The translations under genes and the position numbers were made by a program. From positions 7,190,649 to 7,254,648 of the forward strand of contig OZ025879.1 in assembly GCA_964019415.1 (NCBI GenBank): 64,000 bases of DNA. The letters run 5' to 3'. Below, piece after piece: positions 30,722-52,127 of the stretch. The stretch is from Ianthella basta. Lineage: Eukaryota > Porifera > Demospongiae > Verongiida > Ianthellidae. Numbering within the stretch: position 1 is the first letter of the stretch; the number at the start of each line of letters is the position of its first letter. A model generated the notes under the pieces. It was not told the origin of the DNA, searched no databases, and saw only the letters and a list, made by a program, of their open reading frames with translations.

Positions 30722-31050
30722 CCGTATAGCGGGAAAATTTCGCGGAAGAAAATTTCGCGATTTTGTTCAAAACCTAACATTTCGCGGTTTTAATTTCGCG
30801 ATTTCCAACCTCCAAAACCTCTCTTTGGCAGGCAAACTACTTAGTTGAAGGGAATGTTCGAGCACAGAACCATAAAATAGCACTTAAATGGCTAAACCCA
30901 CTTCTGCGCTACGCGGCGGCCATCTTATTATGACGTTTGCATATTATTATACTGATGGGTGGAGAAAATTCGCGAAGGAAATTTTCGCGAATTTGGTGAA
31001 ATCGCGAAAATCGCGAACATTAAACCTCGCGAAATTTTCCCGCTATACGG
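30722..31050. mobile_element. 329-bp MITE with CCGTATAGCGGGAAAATTTC termini in intron 3 of receptor D
   Basis: Perfect terminal inverted repeats of about 23 bp (CCGTATAGCGGGAAAATTTC then GCG) with TA duplications at 30720-30721 and 31051-31052. The arms are rich in TTCGCGAA-type blocks, so it can fold extensively. Its right 200 bp recurs at 53486-53692. Confidence 0.85.
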
Positions 31051-31580
31051 TACACTAGAAGTATGCCAGCTGTGAGGTGTGCACATAGAGTGATGTAAGT
31101 GTTCCTAGTGCAGGTGATCATTGAAGGACTTATGGCAGGAACGCAGTACATTGTGACAGTGGAGGCAGTGCTCAAAGGTGACCGTCCTGGACCAAAAACC
31201 ACCCTTGTTATCTCAACCACTGGTAAGCTTGGCATGCATGCTATGTACATCTCAAGCTGTAAAAATCTCAAATTGGTCATTATCCTATTTCTTTCTTTTA
31301 AGTTGTAGTTGATCAACCAGGACCCCCACGCACAGAACTTGTGACGGGACTTGCAGCAGGATTGGGAGTGCCATTACTTCTTGTATGTGTTCTCCTTTTA
31401 TTTGCTGTTGAAGTCATTGCTTACCTGATCAAGAGGTGATTATCTGTGTGTCCATACAGGCACATTTGTTAGGTAAACAAGTGCTGCAAATGTACATGTG
31501 TTCAGTTTATGTGCTGCCTCTGGCTTGCAGAAGACGTCAACATCTTCCTATGCTCCCAGTGGGCAACCAACTGGTAGTTT

Positions 31581-31820
31581 ATGACCCAGCCCAAGGTGGT
31601 GGAGACCCGGCCCAAGGTGGCAACCCAGCCCAAGGGGGCAACCCAGCCCAAGGGGGCAACCCAGCCCAAGGTGGAGACCCGGCCCAAAGGGGCAACCCAG
31701 CCCAAGGTGGCGACCCTGCCCAAGGTGGAGACCCAGCCCAAGGGGGCAAACCAGCCCAAGGTGGAGACCCGGCCCAAGGTGGCAACCCAGCCCAAGGGGG
31801 CAACCCTGCCCAAAGAGACA
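31581..31820 (+). repeat. Coding 18-bp minisatellite in receptor D tail
   Basis: About 12-13 in-frame units encoding GG(N/D/K)PAQ, same consensus as in copy B but about half the number and with variants such as RGNPAQ. Confidence 0.9.
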
Positions 31821-31933
31821 ACAATGTACATGCTGGTCCACTACACAATCCTTATAATGATAATGAACGAGCTCCCCTATTAAACGATGTACACCAGGAA
31901 CCAGCAGCACGTGGCTACGGTGCACTCTCCTAG

Positions 31934-32214
31934 CTCTGTAACACACTCTTACAAATGCCTAAATATGCAGTACATGCTCAGTTATGCATGTAAACATTTA
32001 ATTCTGCTTTCTTACTATACTCATTATGTGACTTTAAGGTTAGATTAGGTTTTGAAGCCTATTGTACCTGTTACAACTAAAGCAAATTTGTTTATGGCAG
32101 ACTCAATATTGGAGTATATTTAGACAATAATTAATGCCATTGTTCCAGTACATACATGTTACGTATATGTTGGGCCAGTCACTGCTTGCATAGTATGTAC
32201 AGAGCTCTCTGTGT
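31934..32214. other. 3' flank of receptor D
   Basis: Parallels the flanks of B and E. AT-rich, no coding signal. Confidence 0.5.
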
Positions 32215-32370
32215 CCCTAGCCTGGTCCTATGATAGCTATACAGGTTTCTCTGGTATGGCTGGAGGGAGCTCAGAGATGACACTGCTGAGGTCCGACTGT
32301 GACTGTACTCCATGCTCTCCCATCACCTGGATGGTGGGTGCGTCAGTGGGAGGTTGTTACATCAACTTCT
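32215..32370 (-). pseudogene. Relic of the exchanger's last exon (after copy D)
   Basis: The same 3' portion of the exon as in the relics after A and B (TGGCTGGAGGGAGCTCAGAG and the GACTGTGACTGTACTCCATG block), with several changes. Confidence 0.8.
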
Positions 32371-32494
32371 CAGTGCATGTACTGGGTGATCCTCCAGCAA
32401 TAAGCACAACTGGCTAATAATTAAGTGTTTCTGTACCCCCATGCACCCACTACAGTACCATTGACCTTGTCTCCACCCCTCCCCTAACCTATAC

Positions 32495-32680
32495 ATCCAT
32501 CTCACAGTTGGTCCCAGTGGTAGTCTCTCCCCAGTCAGGATGCTCTTCTCACCAATAAATATTGCCTGAAGTAATGTCTTCTTATCTTTCATCTTTCTGC
32601 CACTTGCAAGAGAATGTGTAGAGACAGCCAAGTCAAAGGGAGGACCACTTCCTTGGACACCTGCAGAGTGACCATCATAC
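32495..32680 (-). pseudogene. Relic of the exchanger's CNBD exon (after copy D)
   Basis: The minus strand retains [15 protein letters not shown] and G-E-K-S-I-L-T-G-E-R but is frameshifted before and after. Order and spacing to the last-exon relic match the copies after A and B. Confidence 0.75.
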
Positions 32681-32733
32681 AGTGTATGTAGGTGTGTAGC
32701 TGAGACAAGCCACACACATTATATATGCATGTT

Positions 32734-32811
<78 letters not shown>
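32734..32811. repeat. (AC)n microsatellite
   Basis: About 78 bp of AC. Its right edge is the 3' boundary of the second RTE-like fragment. Confidence 0.95.
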
Positions 32812-32812
<1 letters not shown>

Positions 32813-34206
32813 CTTCTTCTTTACTCCTTGTCCATCATGGACGTCGGGCAGAATCCATTTGCTCTACCTCATCACAGATTGGGATAGGGCTGACTTGGGT
32901 TGGTGTATTGCAGCTCTCCATTCACTTCTGTCCATCACCACTTCTTGCCAGTTAGCGATTCTGGTTAGATCTCTGCTGATCACATCTACCCACCGCAGAG
33001 ATGTCCCTCCTGGTCTCCTCTTCTTTCCTGTTGGTCTGCATCTCAGGAGCTGCTTCTGTGGCCGATGGTCTGGCATTCTCTGTAGGTGTCCAAACCACTG
33101 GAGCCTCTTCAACCTTAGTTGTTCTTCTACTGGTAGTTCCCCAGTCTCCTCCAATATGTCGTCATTGCGTCGTTTGTCCCACAGAGTCACTCCTACAATG
33201 TCCCGGAGGCATCTCATCTGGAATGTCTTCAGTCTTCTGATGTCGTGCTGGGTTACTGGCCAGGTCTCTGCACCGTAGAGGAGGACTGACATGACCATTG
33301 ATCGAAACACACGCACTTTGGTTGTCTTGCTGAGGTTTCGACTCTTGAACACCTTCCATCTCCACATTCGATAAACAGTTGCTGCCTTCTCCAGTCTGAT
33401 TCGAACATCTCTCTCCACCCTGGCAGTCTGTTCCACCTCACATCCAAGGTAGGAGAAGGAGTCGACTTCCTCAAGTGTGTGACCATTAAGTGTGATGGCC
33501 GGATGGTCCCCTGTCAGTTCGCCGATGTTGAGCACCTTGGTCTTGTCTCCATTGATCTTCATCCCCCATCGAGTGCAGGCTCTGTCCAACACATCTACCA
33601 TACGCTGCAGTTCCCCTCTGGTCTCTGCAATGAGGGTCAGATCATCAGCATACTGGATGTTCTGGATGCAGGTGGTAAGTGGGGTTTTGTCCCTGTATGA
33701 TAAGAACAACCCCCCACTGGTGGTGTATTCAATCTGCAGGCCTCCTCCAGTCATCTCCATGGCTTCCCTCAAGATCCTGTCCATGAAGCAGTTGAACAGG
33801 AGAGGGGACAGCACACAGCCTTGTCTTACTCCAGTCTTCACCTCAAAGTCCTCTGATGTCCCGTCTGTGGTTCTCACACAGCACCATGTCCCGGTGTATA
33901 GCTCCTTAATGATGTCAATCAGCTGTTGGGGAACCCTGTAGTGCCTCAGCATGGCAAACAGGGCAGAGCGGTCCACCGAGTCATAGGCTTTAGTGAGATC
34001 CACAAAGCCAAGGTGTACAGGGGTCTGGTACTCAGTTGCTCTCTCTATGATCTGACGTGCTACCCAGATTTGATCAACTGTACCCCGTCCCTTCCTGAAG
34101 CCACACTGCGACTCCATGAGTTGGGGGTCAATGATGGTCTCCAGTCTGTCCAGCAGCACAAGGGAGAGCACCTTTCCTGGAACACTCAGCAGGGATATGC
34201 CGCGGT
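32812..34206 (-). mobile_element. 5'-truncated RTE-like retrotransposon inserted within (AC)n
   Basis: The minus-strand frame from 34206 to 32864 encodes a reverse transcriptase starting at Y-R-G-I-S-L-L-S. It has G-F-R-K-G-R-G, F-V-D-L-T-K-A-Y-D, G-V-R-Q-G-C-V-L-S-P, the catalytic Y-A-D-D and S-V-L-L-Y-G-A-E-T-W, related to but clearly diverged from the copy at 5091-6572. Upstream sense sequence is pure (GT)n, and the sense 3' end is (GAA)n followed by (GT)n, so both ends lie in the microsatellite. Truncated before the RT finger domain and presumably dead. Confidence 0.85.
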
Positions 34207-34240
<34 letters not shown>

Positions 34241-34247
34241 ACACACA
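34207..34247. repeat. (AC)n remnant on the right side of the insertion
   Basis: About 40 bp of AC with CGCACACGCA interruptions. The right flank matches the one at 7262-7330. Confidence 0.9.
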
Positions 34248-34369
34248 TGCATGCATGTATTCAGATATGGGGAGGGGTAATGTGTGAGGGTGGTGTGTCC
34301 ATACTATCACTTCCAAGGAGAGATAGTGTTGACTCATATGTTCACCACATAACTTAGTATGTGTGTATG

Positions 34370-34376
34370 TACAGTA
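34370..34376. other. TACAGTA: likely pogo/mariner excision footprint
   Basis: At the position where copy D carries TA-[CAGTGAA...TTCACTG]-TA, copy E has TACAGTA: the TA target repeated around the three terminal bases CAG. Flanking sequence (ACTTAGTATGTGTGTATG and TTGTGCAC) is the same in D and E. Confidence 0.65.
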
Positions 34377-34394
34377 TTGTGCACTATTGTGTAG

Positions 34395-35300
34395 GTCCAG
34401 AAGCGGATGACTTTAATCTATCAGCCACTTCTAGCAACATCTCTCTCCAATGGACTTTGCCAGTGCCCCTTCAGTTTTACCCTGTGATAGACAGCTACAA
34501 CATCACTTACAGGGAGAAGCATGCATGCTATGTACATCTCAAGCTGTAAAAATCTCAAATCGGTTCGCTCATTTTATGCAATGAAACCTACATGCCCTTT
34601 CAATTTTGACTATGACATTATCCTATTTCTTTCTTTTAAGTTGTAGTTGATCCACCAGGACCCCCACGTACAGGACTTGTGACGGGACTGGGAGTGCTGG
34701 GATTCCTTCTTGTAGTTGCTGTTGGAGTCATTATTTACCCGATCAAGAGGTGATTATCTGTGTGTTCATACAGGCACCTTTGGTAGGTAGGTGCTGCAAA
34801 TGTGTTCATTTTATGTGCTGCCTCTGGCTTGCAGGAGACGTCAACATCCTCCTATACCCCCAGTGGGCAAGCAACTGGTAGTTTATGACCCAGCCCAAGG
34901 TGGAGACCCCACACAAGGTGGTAATCCTGCACAAGGTGGCAACCCAGCCCAAGATGGCAACCCAGCCCAAGGTGGAGACCCCGCACAAGGTGGTAATCCT
35001 GCACAAGGCGGCAACCCAGCCCAAGATGGCAACCCAGCCCAAGGTGGAGACCCCGCACAAGGTGGTAATCCTGCACAAGGTGGCAACCCAGCCCAAGATG
35101 GCAACCCAGCCCAAGGTGGAGACCCCGCACAAGGTGGTAATCCTGCACAAGGTGGCAACCCAGCCCAAGGTGACGACCGAGCCCATAGAGAGAACAATGT
35201 ACATCCTGTTGCACTACTCAATCGTAATGATGAACACGCTCCTCTATTAGACAATGTACACCAGGAACCAGCACCACGCAACTACGATGCACTCTCCTAG
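34395..35300 (+). pseudogene. Fragment E: receptor copy with deletion from exon 3 into intron 4
   Basis: Exon 3 starts normally at 34395 but breaks at about 34518 (T-Y-R-E-K) and joins sequence equivalent to intron 4 of copy D (GCATGCATGCTATGTACATC). The end of exon 3 and all of exon 4 are gone. Exon 5 (34647-34749) and exon 6 (34835-35300) are open and in phase. The tail has GG(N/D)PAQ repeats, keeps EHAPLL and ends N-Y-D-A-L-S. No SRCR exons precede it; a transposon and (AC)n are there instead. Not expected to encode a working receptor. Confidence 0.8.
34891..35180 (+). repeat. Coding minisatellite in fragment E with 72-bp higher-order units
   Basis: 18-bp units are arranged as GGDPAQ-GGNPAQ-GGNPAQ-DGNPAQ blocks (24 residues, 72 bp) repeated about three and a half times. 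Codon usage (CCCGCACAA, CCTGCACAA) differs by position and repeats with the block, so the array grew by 72-bp steps. Confidence 0.9.
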
Positions 35301-35561
35301 CTCTGTAACACTCTTACAAATGCTTGAATATACAGTACATGCTGAGCTACATGTGAACACATGTAATTCTGTTCTCTTACTGTACACATGTGTAGGGATA
35401 TTATGTGAACAAAGTGTACCTGTATACATGTAAAGTAAATTTGTTTATGGTGAACTCAATATTAGAGTATAGTATACTTTCTGCTTAGGCAGTGCCTACT
35501 CCAGTACATGTTGGGTCAGTCACTGCACAATATGCACAGTCTCTGTGCCCCTAGCATGGTC
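35301..35561. other. Convergent intergenic spacer between fragment E and the exchanger
   Basis: About 260 bp, AT-rich, resembling the flanks after B and D. Presumably holds both 3' ends. This is the original junction that was copied with each receptor. Confidence 0.5.
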
Positions 35562-47390
<11,829 letters not shown>

Positions 47391-47544
47391 TGTCCTTGCT
47401 CCAGAGGAATGCTACATACGTACTAGAATACCTACGAATGCACGACAGGAATGTAGCATGGCGACGCCCACACTGGCTATATAAATCCCTTCCATTGGTC
47501 GGAGGAGTTATGAATCGATTCTGATTTGATTTGAACACGCAGCG
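47391..47544. promoter_or_regulatory. Bidirectional promoter between exchanger and TGF-beta gene 1
   Basis: Only 154 bp separate the two divergent start codons. A TATA-like CTATATAAAT lies at 47478-47487, usable on either strand. An inverted CCAAT box (CCATTGGTC) is at about 47490. On the minus strand the order CCAAT, TATA, then about 90 bp to the ATG suits the exchanger; on the plus strand TATA is about 60 bp from the ligand ATG. Confidence 0.6.
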
Positions 47545-48668
47545 ATGGTGCTCGTTCTGCTGGTTCTGGCGAGCTTGTTAGCTGTACCGAGCGGTGTTGC
47601 ATCGCAGGCCAATGACTCCTTTGTGCACCCCTATATGCTTCAACTGTACCAGAGAACAACCGACTTGCAGGGCAACATACGGCCAGGAGTCCAACCGGAA
47701 GATTTGGCCACGTGGGGATTTCTAGACAATTTCAACGGTTAGTCACAAATCTTCTTGCAAGTGGTGGTACAAGAGTTAGTCACTCCTGCGGTATAATCTT
47801 CTTCCTTACAGGTAGCCGTGCTGTATCAGCGAATGCTTCTTGCCAACAGTCGATGGTGAACAGAGTATCGATGCGTCGTCTGTTTACGTCTTCAAACAGC
47901 ACCAACATCACCAAAGCGGTGTGGACGTTCTTCACCGAATTGCGGTCGAGCGGTAGCAGATGTAGCAATGTTACAGCCAAAATTAGTGTTCGGCTGTTAG
48001 AGGGCGACCAGAGCGTGCACACCGTTACACAGCCAGCTAAACTAGGCTGGGTAGAAGTGGATTTGAGTGCATTCTTCGACTCCTGGCTGGACTCTCATCG
48101 GCGGTTGGAATCACTTGAGATTGAAACAAGCCTAATCTGCAGACAGTGCACAGCCAAGCAACTACCATATTTAAAGCTTATGGACCTTGGGCTAATGGGG
48201 CAGACACGCTTACAGCACAAGGATTTACAACCACTGCTAGCTCTTCACGTGTACGACCCAGCGGTGGTAAGTCTACTGGAACACAGTGTTACATCAGATG
48301 GTGGTCAGGCGGCACAACGCAAGAGAAGAGAATTTCCATTGTTTGATCAGCCCTGCCGTCGACAAATGTACACTATTCCAATTACCGGGTTTCGAAAGTA
48401 TAGAGATGTAGTCCATCCCCAAATGGCTGACATTGGCAAATGTGTGGAAAGCTGCAGTTTTGATGTAATCACTTCTTCAGAACTGTCCGGCAAAGTAACA
48501 GAGCATGCTATGTTCATTTCCTATCACAACCTGCATAGTGATCAAACGGTAGAAGCACTATGTGTCCCCATCAAGTACAAACTGATCCATTTCTTGGTGA
48601 AAGTGAATGGAGTGTACTCGAGTATTATTCAAAACGATTTGTCTGTATCAGAGTGTGGATGTAGGTGA
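47545..48668 (+). CDS. TGF-beta superfamily ligand 1
   Basis: Two exons, 47545-47737 and 47812-48668 (intron 74 bp, phase 1), 349 aa. The N-terminus is a signal peptide (residues 1-20). The prodomain continues to a furin-type site R-K-R-R. The mature domain of about 110 residues has P-C-R-R, D-I-G-K-C-V-E-S-C, L-C-V-P and the terminal E-C-G-C-R. That is six cystine-knot cysteines; the first Cys of the usual C-C-V-P, which joins two chains, is absent, as in GDF9/BMP15-type ligands. Secreted ligands of this family signal through type I/II Ser-Thr kinase receptors and Smads. Subfamily cannot be assigned; it is closely related in layout to ligand 2 (same exon-1 V-H-P-Y motif and intron site). Confidence 0.85.
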
Positions 48669-49620
48669 CAAAGCATACAGATGACAAAATAAGTTATTAC
48701 TTGCAAAAGTATTTTTTTCAATAATAGCATCATTAATCATTGCAATTTTGTATTTTACTCCATTCATGATTTTTTTATTTTTTTTACATCTACATTACAT
48801 ATATTACATTACACTACATTACATTATATATTACATTAGATTTTATTTACATACATTTTTACATTATAAAATACATCATTTTATACATGATGCTTTCTCG
48901 ATCACCTCTATTACTTCCCTGTTCATATTTTTCCTTCCTCATCACCAAATGCACTTAATGGTGTGTATGTGAACATGTGTCCATGTCATGCATTTCCCAT
49001 AGTTACACAGAATGTAGATATCGAGCCACTGTCATGACAACAAGTTGTGATAAGGCTACTACTGTATAGTCGGAAAGTACCACTCTGCTATTCACCAGTG
49101 GATACCTAGCATTTTCACACCTGGTTGCGTAATTAGGGGCACCCTGATTAGTGTATCTGCTCGGACTACTTGCATTCCTCAGCCATAGAGGTGTGCACTT
49201 GTGGGGATATCTTATTGTATTGCATGGTCGTATAGGGGATTCTGCGGGAGCTACTCCTTGGGTTCTCAACAGATGACAGCCAAATGTGGCAGGAGTACGA
49301 AGAGGTGTTGCTGGGGAGAGAGACAAGCATAGCAGGATTAATGTGTGATGGTGAATGCAATGAATTAGTTCAGTCTTGATCTGAATTGGTAGGTATACCA
49401 TGCACGTCATTCCTGTAGTGCCTTAACTAGTGGGAGTGTATTATGCATTGCATACTCATGATTCAGTGTATATTGCAATGCCAGTATGCAAATGCTCATG
49501 CATGCATACATCCATACACTCATGTACATGTGCGTGTATGTACATATGTATAGGCATGTACAATGTATGTATGCATGTATGTATGTGCTATGCGAGTATG
49601 TACATATGTATGTATAGATC
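48669..49620. other. AT-rich intergenic DNA after TGF-beta gene 1
   Basis: 48700-48870 is T-rich with (ACATT)n-like repeats. A minus-strand open frame of 135 codons at 49003-49410 has no recognisable motif and biased composition; it is not called. Nothing else was seen. Confidence 0.5.
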
Positions 49621-49622
49621 CC

Positions 49623-49800
49623 GTTGCCATGGTAACGTGCGTCTAAACGATGATTCTAAATCGGAGAGAAGCATTCCAATTGCTTTGCGCGTGATTATAA
49701 ATCCCGTAGACGTACGTGGCGGGCAGAGTGCGCGTGACAATAAATCCCATACACGTACGTTGCGGGCAGAGTGCGCGTGAAGTGTATAATGACGTCATCA
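49623..49800. promoter_or_regulatory. Putative regulatory cluster: X-box, tandem repeat, CRE
   Basis: A perfect X-box GTTGCCATGGTAAC (49623-49636) is followed by two copies of a 48-bp unit with ACGTACGT and GCGGGCAGAGTGCGCGTGA (about 49690 and 49738) and a full CRE palindrome TGACGTCA (49790-49797). The motif density suggests a promoter or enhancer; the target is unknown. Short open frames on either side (49643-49936 minus, 49972-50180 plus) are unrecognised. Confidence 0.4.
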
Positions 49801-49971
49801 CTGCCAATTTGTATCTGCTGTGATACGAGCTTGTCGCTGCAAGTTTTTCCTTCAGTTCTCGCCGAATGGCCTCCCTACGAAGCAGGAGTAAGGGCAGACG
49901 GTGAAGGAGTGTAACGAGAAAGATTACGGGTGCCATAAAGTTCTTTTATTGAGCTTCCGCATCGTCATCCG

Positions 49972-50200
49972 TTGCCAATGACGCGGTCGTCGTCAAGAGG
50001 AGCTAGTGGAGAGGATTTTCATTGGATTAGTGAACAGTTTTTGGATCTATATTACTTAATGCCGACCAATCGGTGTCTGCGAAGATTTAGACCACTCAGC
50101 ACTCGGGCGATTCGCGCCCTCGAGCTTCGTGCTCTAAATCCTGCAGACAGATCTTGGGCGGCATTTAACTATTACATGGATGGATGGATGGATGGGTATA
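49972..50200 (+). other. Short unrecognised open frame running into microsatellite
   Basis: Opens with M-T-R-S-S-S-R-G at 49978 and continues about 65 codons of non-repetitive sequence (D-F-H-W-I-S-E-Q-F-L-D-L-Y-Y) before entering (ATGG)n and (ATGT)n. It follows the CRE/X-box cluster at the right distance for a first exon, but a donor and downstream exons were not found. Confidence 0.25.
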
Positions 50201-50440
50201 TCCATAACATGTATGTATGTATGAATGTATACATGAATGTATGTGTGTATGTATGTATGAATGTATGTATGTATGCATGTATTTATGTATTTATGCATGT
50301 ATGTATGTTGTACACATGCATGTATGTATGTATGTATGTATGAATGTATGCATGTATTTATGTATTTATGCATGTATGTATGTTGTACACATGCATGTAT
50401 GTATGTATGTATGTATGAATGTATGTATATATGTATGCAC
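50176..50440. repeat. (ATGG)n and (ATGT)n microsatellites with an internal tandem duplication
   Basis: A block of about 75 bp containing GTTGTACACATGCATG occurs twice (about 50265-50340 and 50341-50415) within the ATGT array. Confidence 0.9.
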
Positions 50441-51660
50441 CCTTGACATGTCCAAGTGTCTGCCTATTCCTATAGTGCCCTTTCCCTATCCTAATTAGCA
50501 ATATATACTTGTGATACATATCAATTATTGGGAGACAAGCTACAGCAGTTTGCAAAATGGTCATTGTCATTGGCACCAGATCAGTTTCAAAACTGCCAGC
50601 TAGGGCCCAGGACAAGATTTTGCTAGCTATACCTTGCAATGCATGATTGCTTACATACCCCTTCCAGGAAAAGTGGCATGTCATGGCCCCTGCCCCCTTT
50701 GTTTCCAACACCTGTGGTTGTGATAATCATTTGACTAATGATTCACCAGTGAAATTTGGCCTCACTTGGCATCATAATCAGGAGATCCCACCATTTAGGT
50801 ATTACGCTACCATGCCAAAGTGAAGCTAAAATGGTGAGCCGTCAGTCAAATGGCATTTGCAACAGCCACTGTACTGCTAGTGTACTGGCTTGGCCCAGAG
50901 GGGCTGGGCCCCACTGGCCCCTGTGCACTTTGATCTTCACCCTGTGATCTTGACCTCAAAGGGGGCCACACATGCACGGACCCATATAGCCTCACTTGGT
51001 ACCTGGGGGGGGGGGGGGGGGGGGGGCAGGCCCAACCACACTTTCACACACTCCAGAGTGGATGGAGAGGAAGCACAGTTTACAAATGAAGAAATGAACT
51101 ATCAAACATCTTGGAGGTTGGGGAACAAATTCCTAGATCCATGGAGAATGCCATCATCTGTGTGCAACAAGAGAGTGGTGGGAGGTTCTGTCATCCTGGA
51201 CCTACTTCCTGCCCCTGGTTCAGGGATTCCTATAGGGTCCTGCTATCAGAGTACTATGTACTGTGGGCAGCTTTTAAGGCTTCAAGAATGTATGTGGGAT
51301 GGGTCTGTGGCAAATACAATTTCAATTCATCCCTATCGTGCATGTATGTGTAACACAATCTGTAGCTACTGGTACTTTCATCACATTTTCTTCCTCAAGT
51401 GCAGCCAGCCAGAGTAATTGTACATAATTACCCCGCACGATTGCGCAAGGGGTAAAGTGATCGGTTCTGTCGTCGTTGTCGTCGTCGACACAACTTTTGG
51501 CATATCTCAACATCAAGGCACCTGCGCTACTGGTATGCGCCACGTAGGGGTTGTCACTGGTGGAAAACTGGCTCTAGCTCCTTCAAATCGATTCAATACC
51601 ACTGGTGTTTGCAGCATTTGCCCACTAAGTGATACTTTCTGTTGGGCCACCATTTTCGCC
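50441..51660. other. Intergenic DNA with a poly-G tract
   Basis: A run of about 21-22 G lies near 51006-51026. The plus-strand frame 50890-51417 crosses this run and shows no domain; it is not supported as a gene. Confidence 0.5.
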
Positions 51661-51666
51661 AGGAAT

Positions 51667-52127
51667 GTAAAATGGCGGTACAAAACAGAAAGTGACTTGC
51701 TTTATATAGGCTAAGATGGCGCTAATGTGAGTGACAGCAGGTGAGATGACGAATAAAATTAAGGAGCGGGGTGGGCGGAAATCAGGGAAGCATGCAGGGT
51801 ACAGAGGTGGTGTCTAACAGGAAAATAAGGAGTTGTACACTAGGGGCAATGTTCCATCATTTCTGTTTAATGTGGTGGGGTGAGACCTAATGTGAATTGA
51901 CTCTAATGTAAGTCTGTGGTAGAGATGGTGTTGCTGCTCCAGTACTCTGACGTTATTCCAGTCCACAGGGTGGTGGTGGCTCCACCTCTGTACCCTGCAT
52001 GCTTCCCTGATTTCCGCCCACCCTGCCCCTTAAGTTTATTCATCACCTGCCACCTCACCTGCTGTCACTCACATTAGCGCCATCTTAGCCTATATAAAGT
52101 GAGTCACTTTCTGTTTTGTACCGCCAC
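51667..52127. mobile_element. Foldback / long-TIR element
   Basis: About 145 bp at the left (TGGCGGTACAAAACAGAAAG... through GGTACAGAGGTGG) is repeated inverted at about 51976-52127, with a 160-bp unique core. It can form a long hairpin. No ORF. Likely a non-autonomous element; a target duplication was not resolved. Confidence 0.65.

Larger units (their letters stand above)
28280..31933 (+). pseudogene. Receptor D: damaged SRCR-SRCR-FN3 receptor copy with GGNPAQ-repeat tail
   Basis: Exons by homology: 28280-28765, 28927 to about 29260, 30524-30699, 31114-31222, 31309-31435, 31531-31933. Exon 1 reads as signal peptide plus SRCR-1, but one G is missing at its end (TGCGAA|GTTAGC against TGCGAAG|GTTAGT in C). 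Splicing there would enter exon 2 in the wrong phase; unspliced, the frame ends at 28780. Exon 2 also has TAG (29244-29246) where C has TGG, before the last SRCR-2 cysteine. Intron 1 has shrunk to about 160 bp. Exons 3-6 are clean, encode about 12-13 GG(N/D)PAQ repeats, keep ERAPLL and end G-Y-G-A-L-S. Introns 2 and 3 each hold a transposon. A secreted one-SRCR product is possible. Confidence 0.75.

Noticed and set aside
49003-49410. 135-codon minus-strand frame
   Set aside because: No domain, no splice context, low-complexity neighbours.
50890-51417. 175-codon plus-strand frame crossing the poly-G tract
   Set aside because: No motif, includes homopolymer-encoded Gly, no splice or paralogue support.
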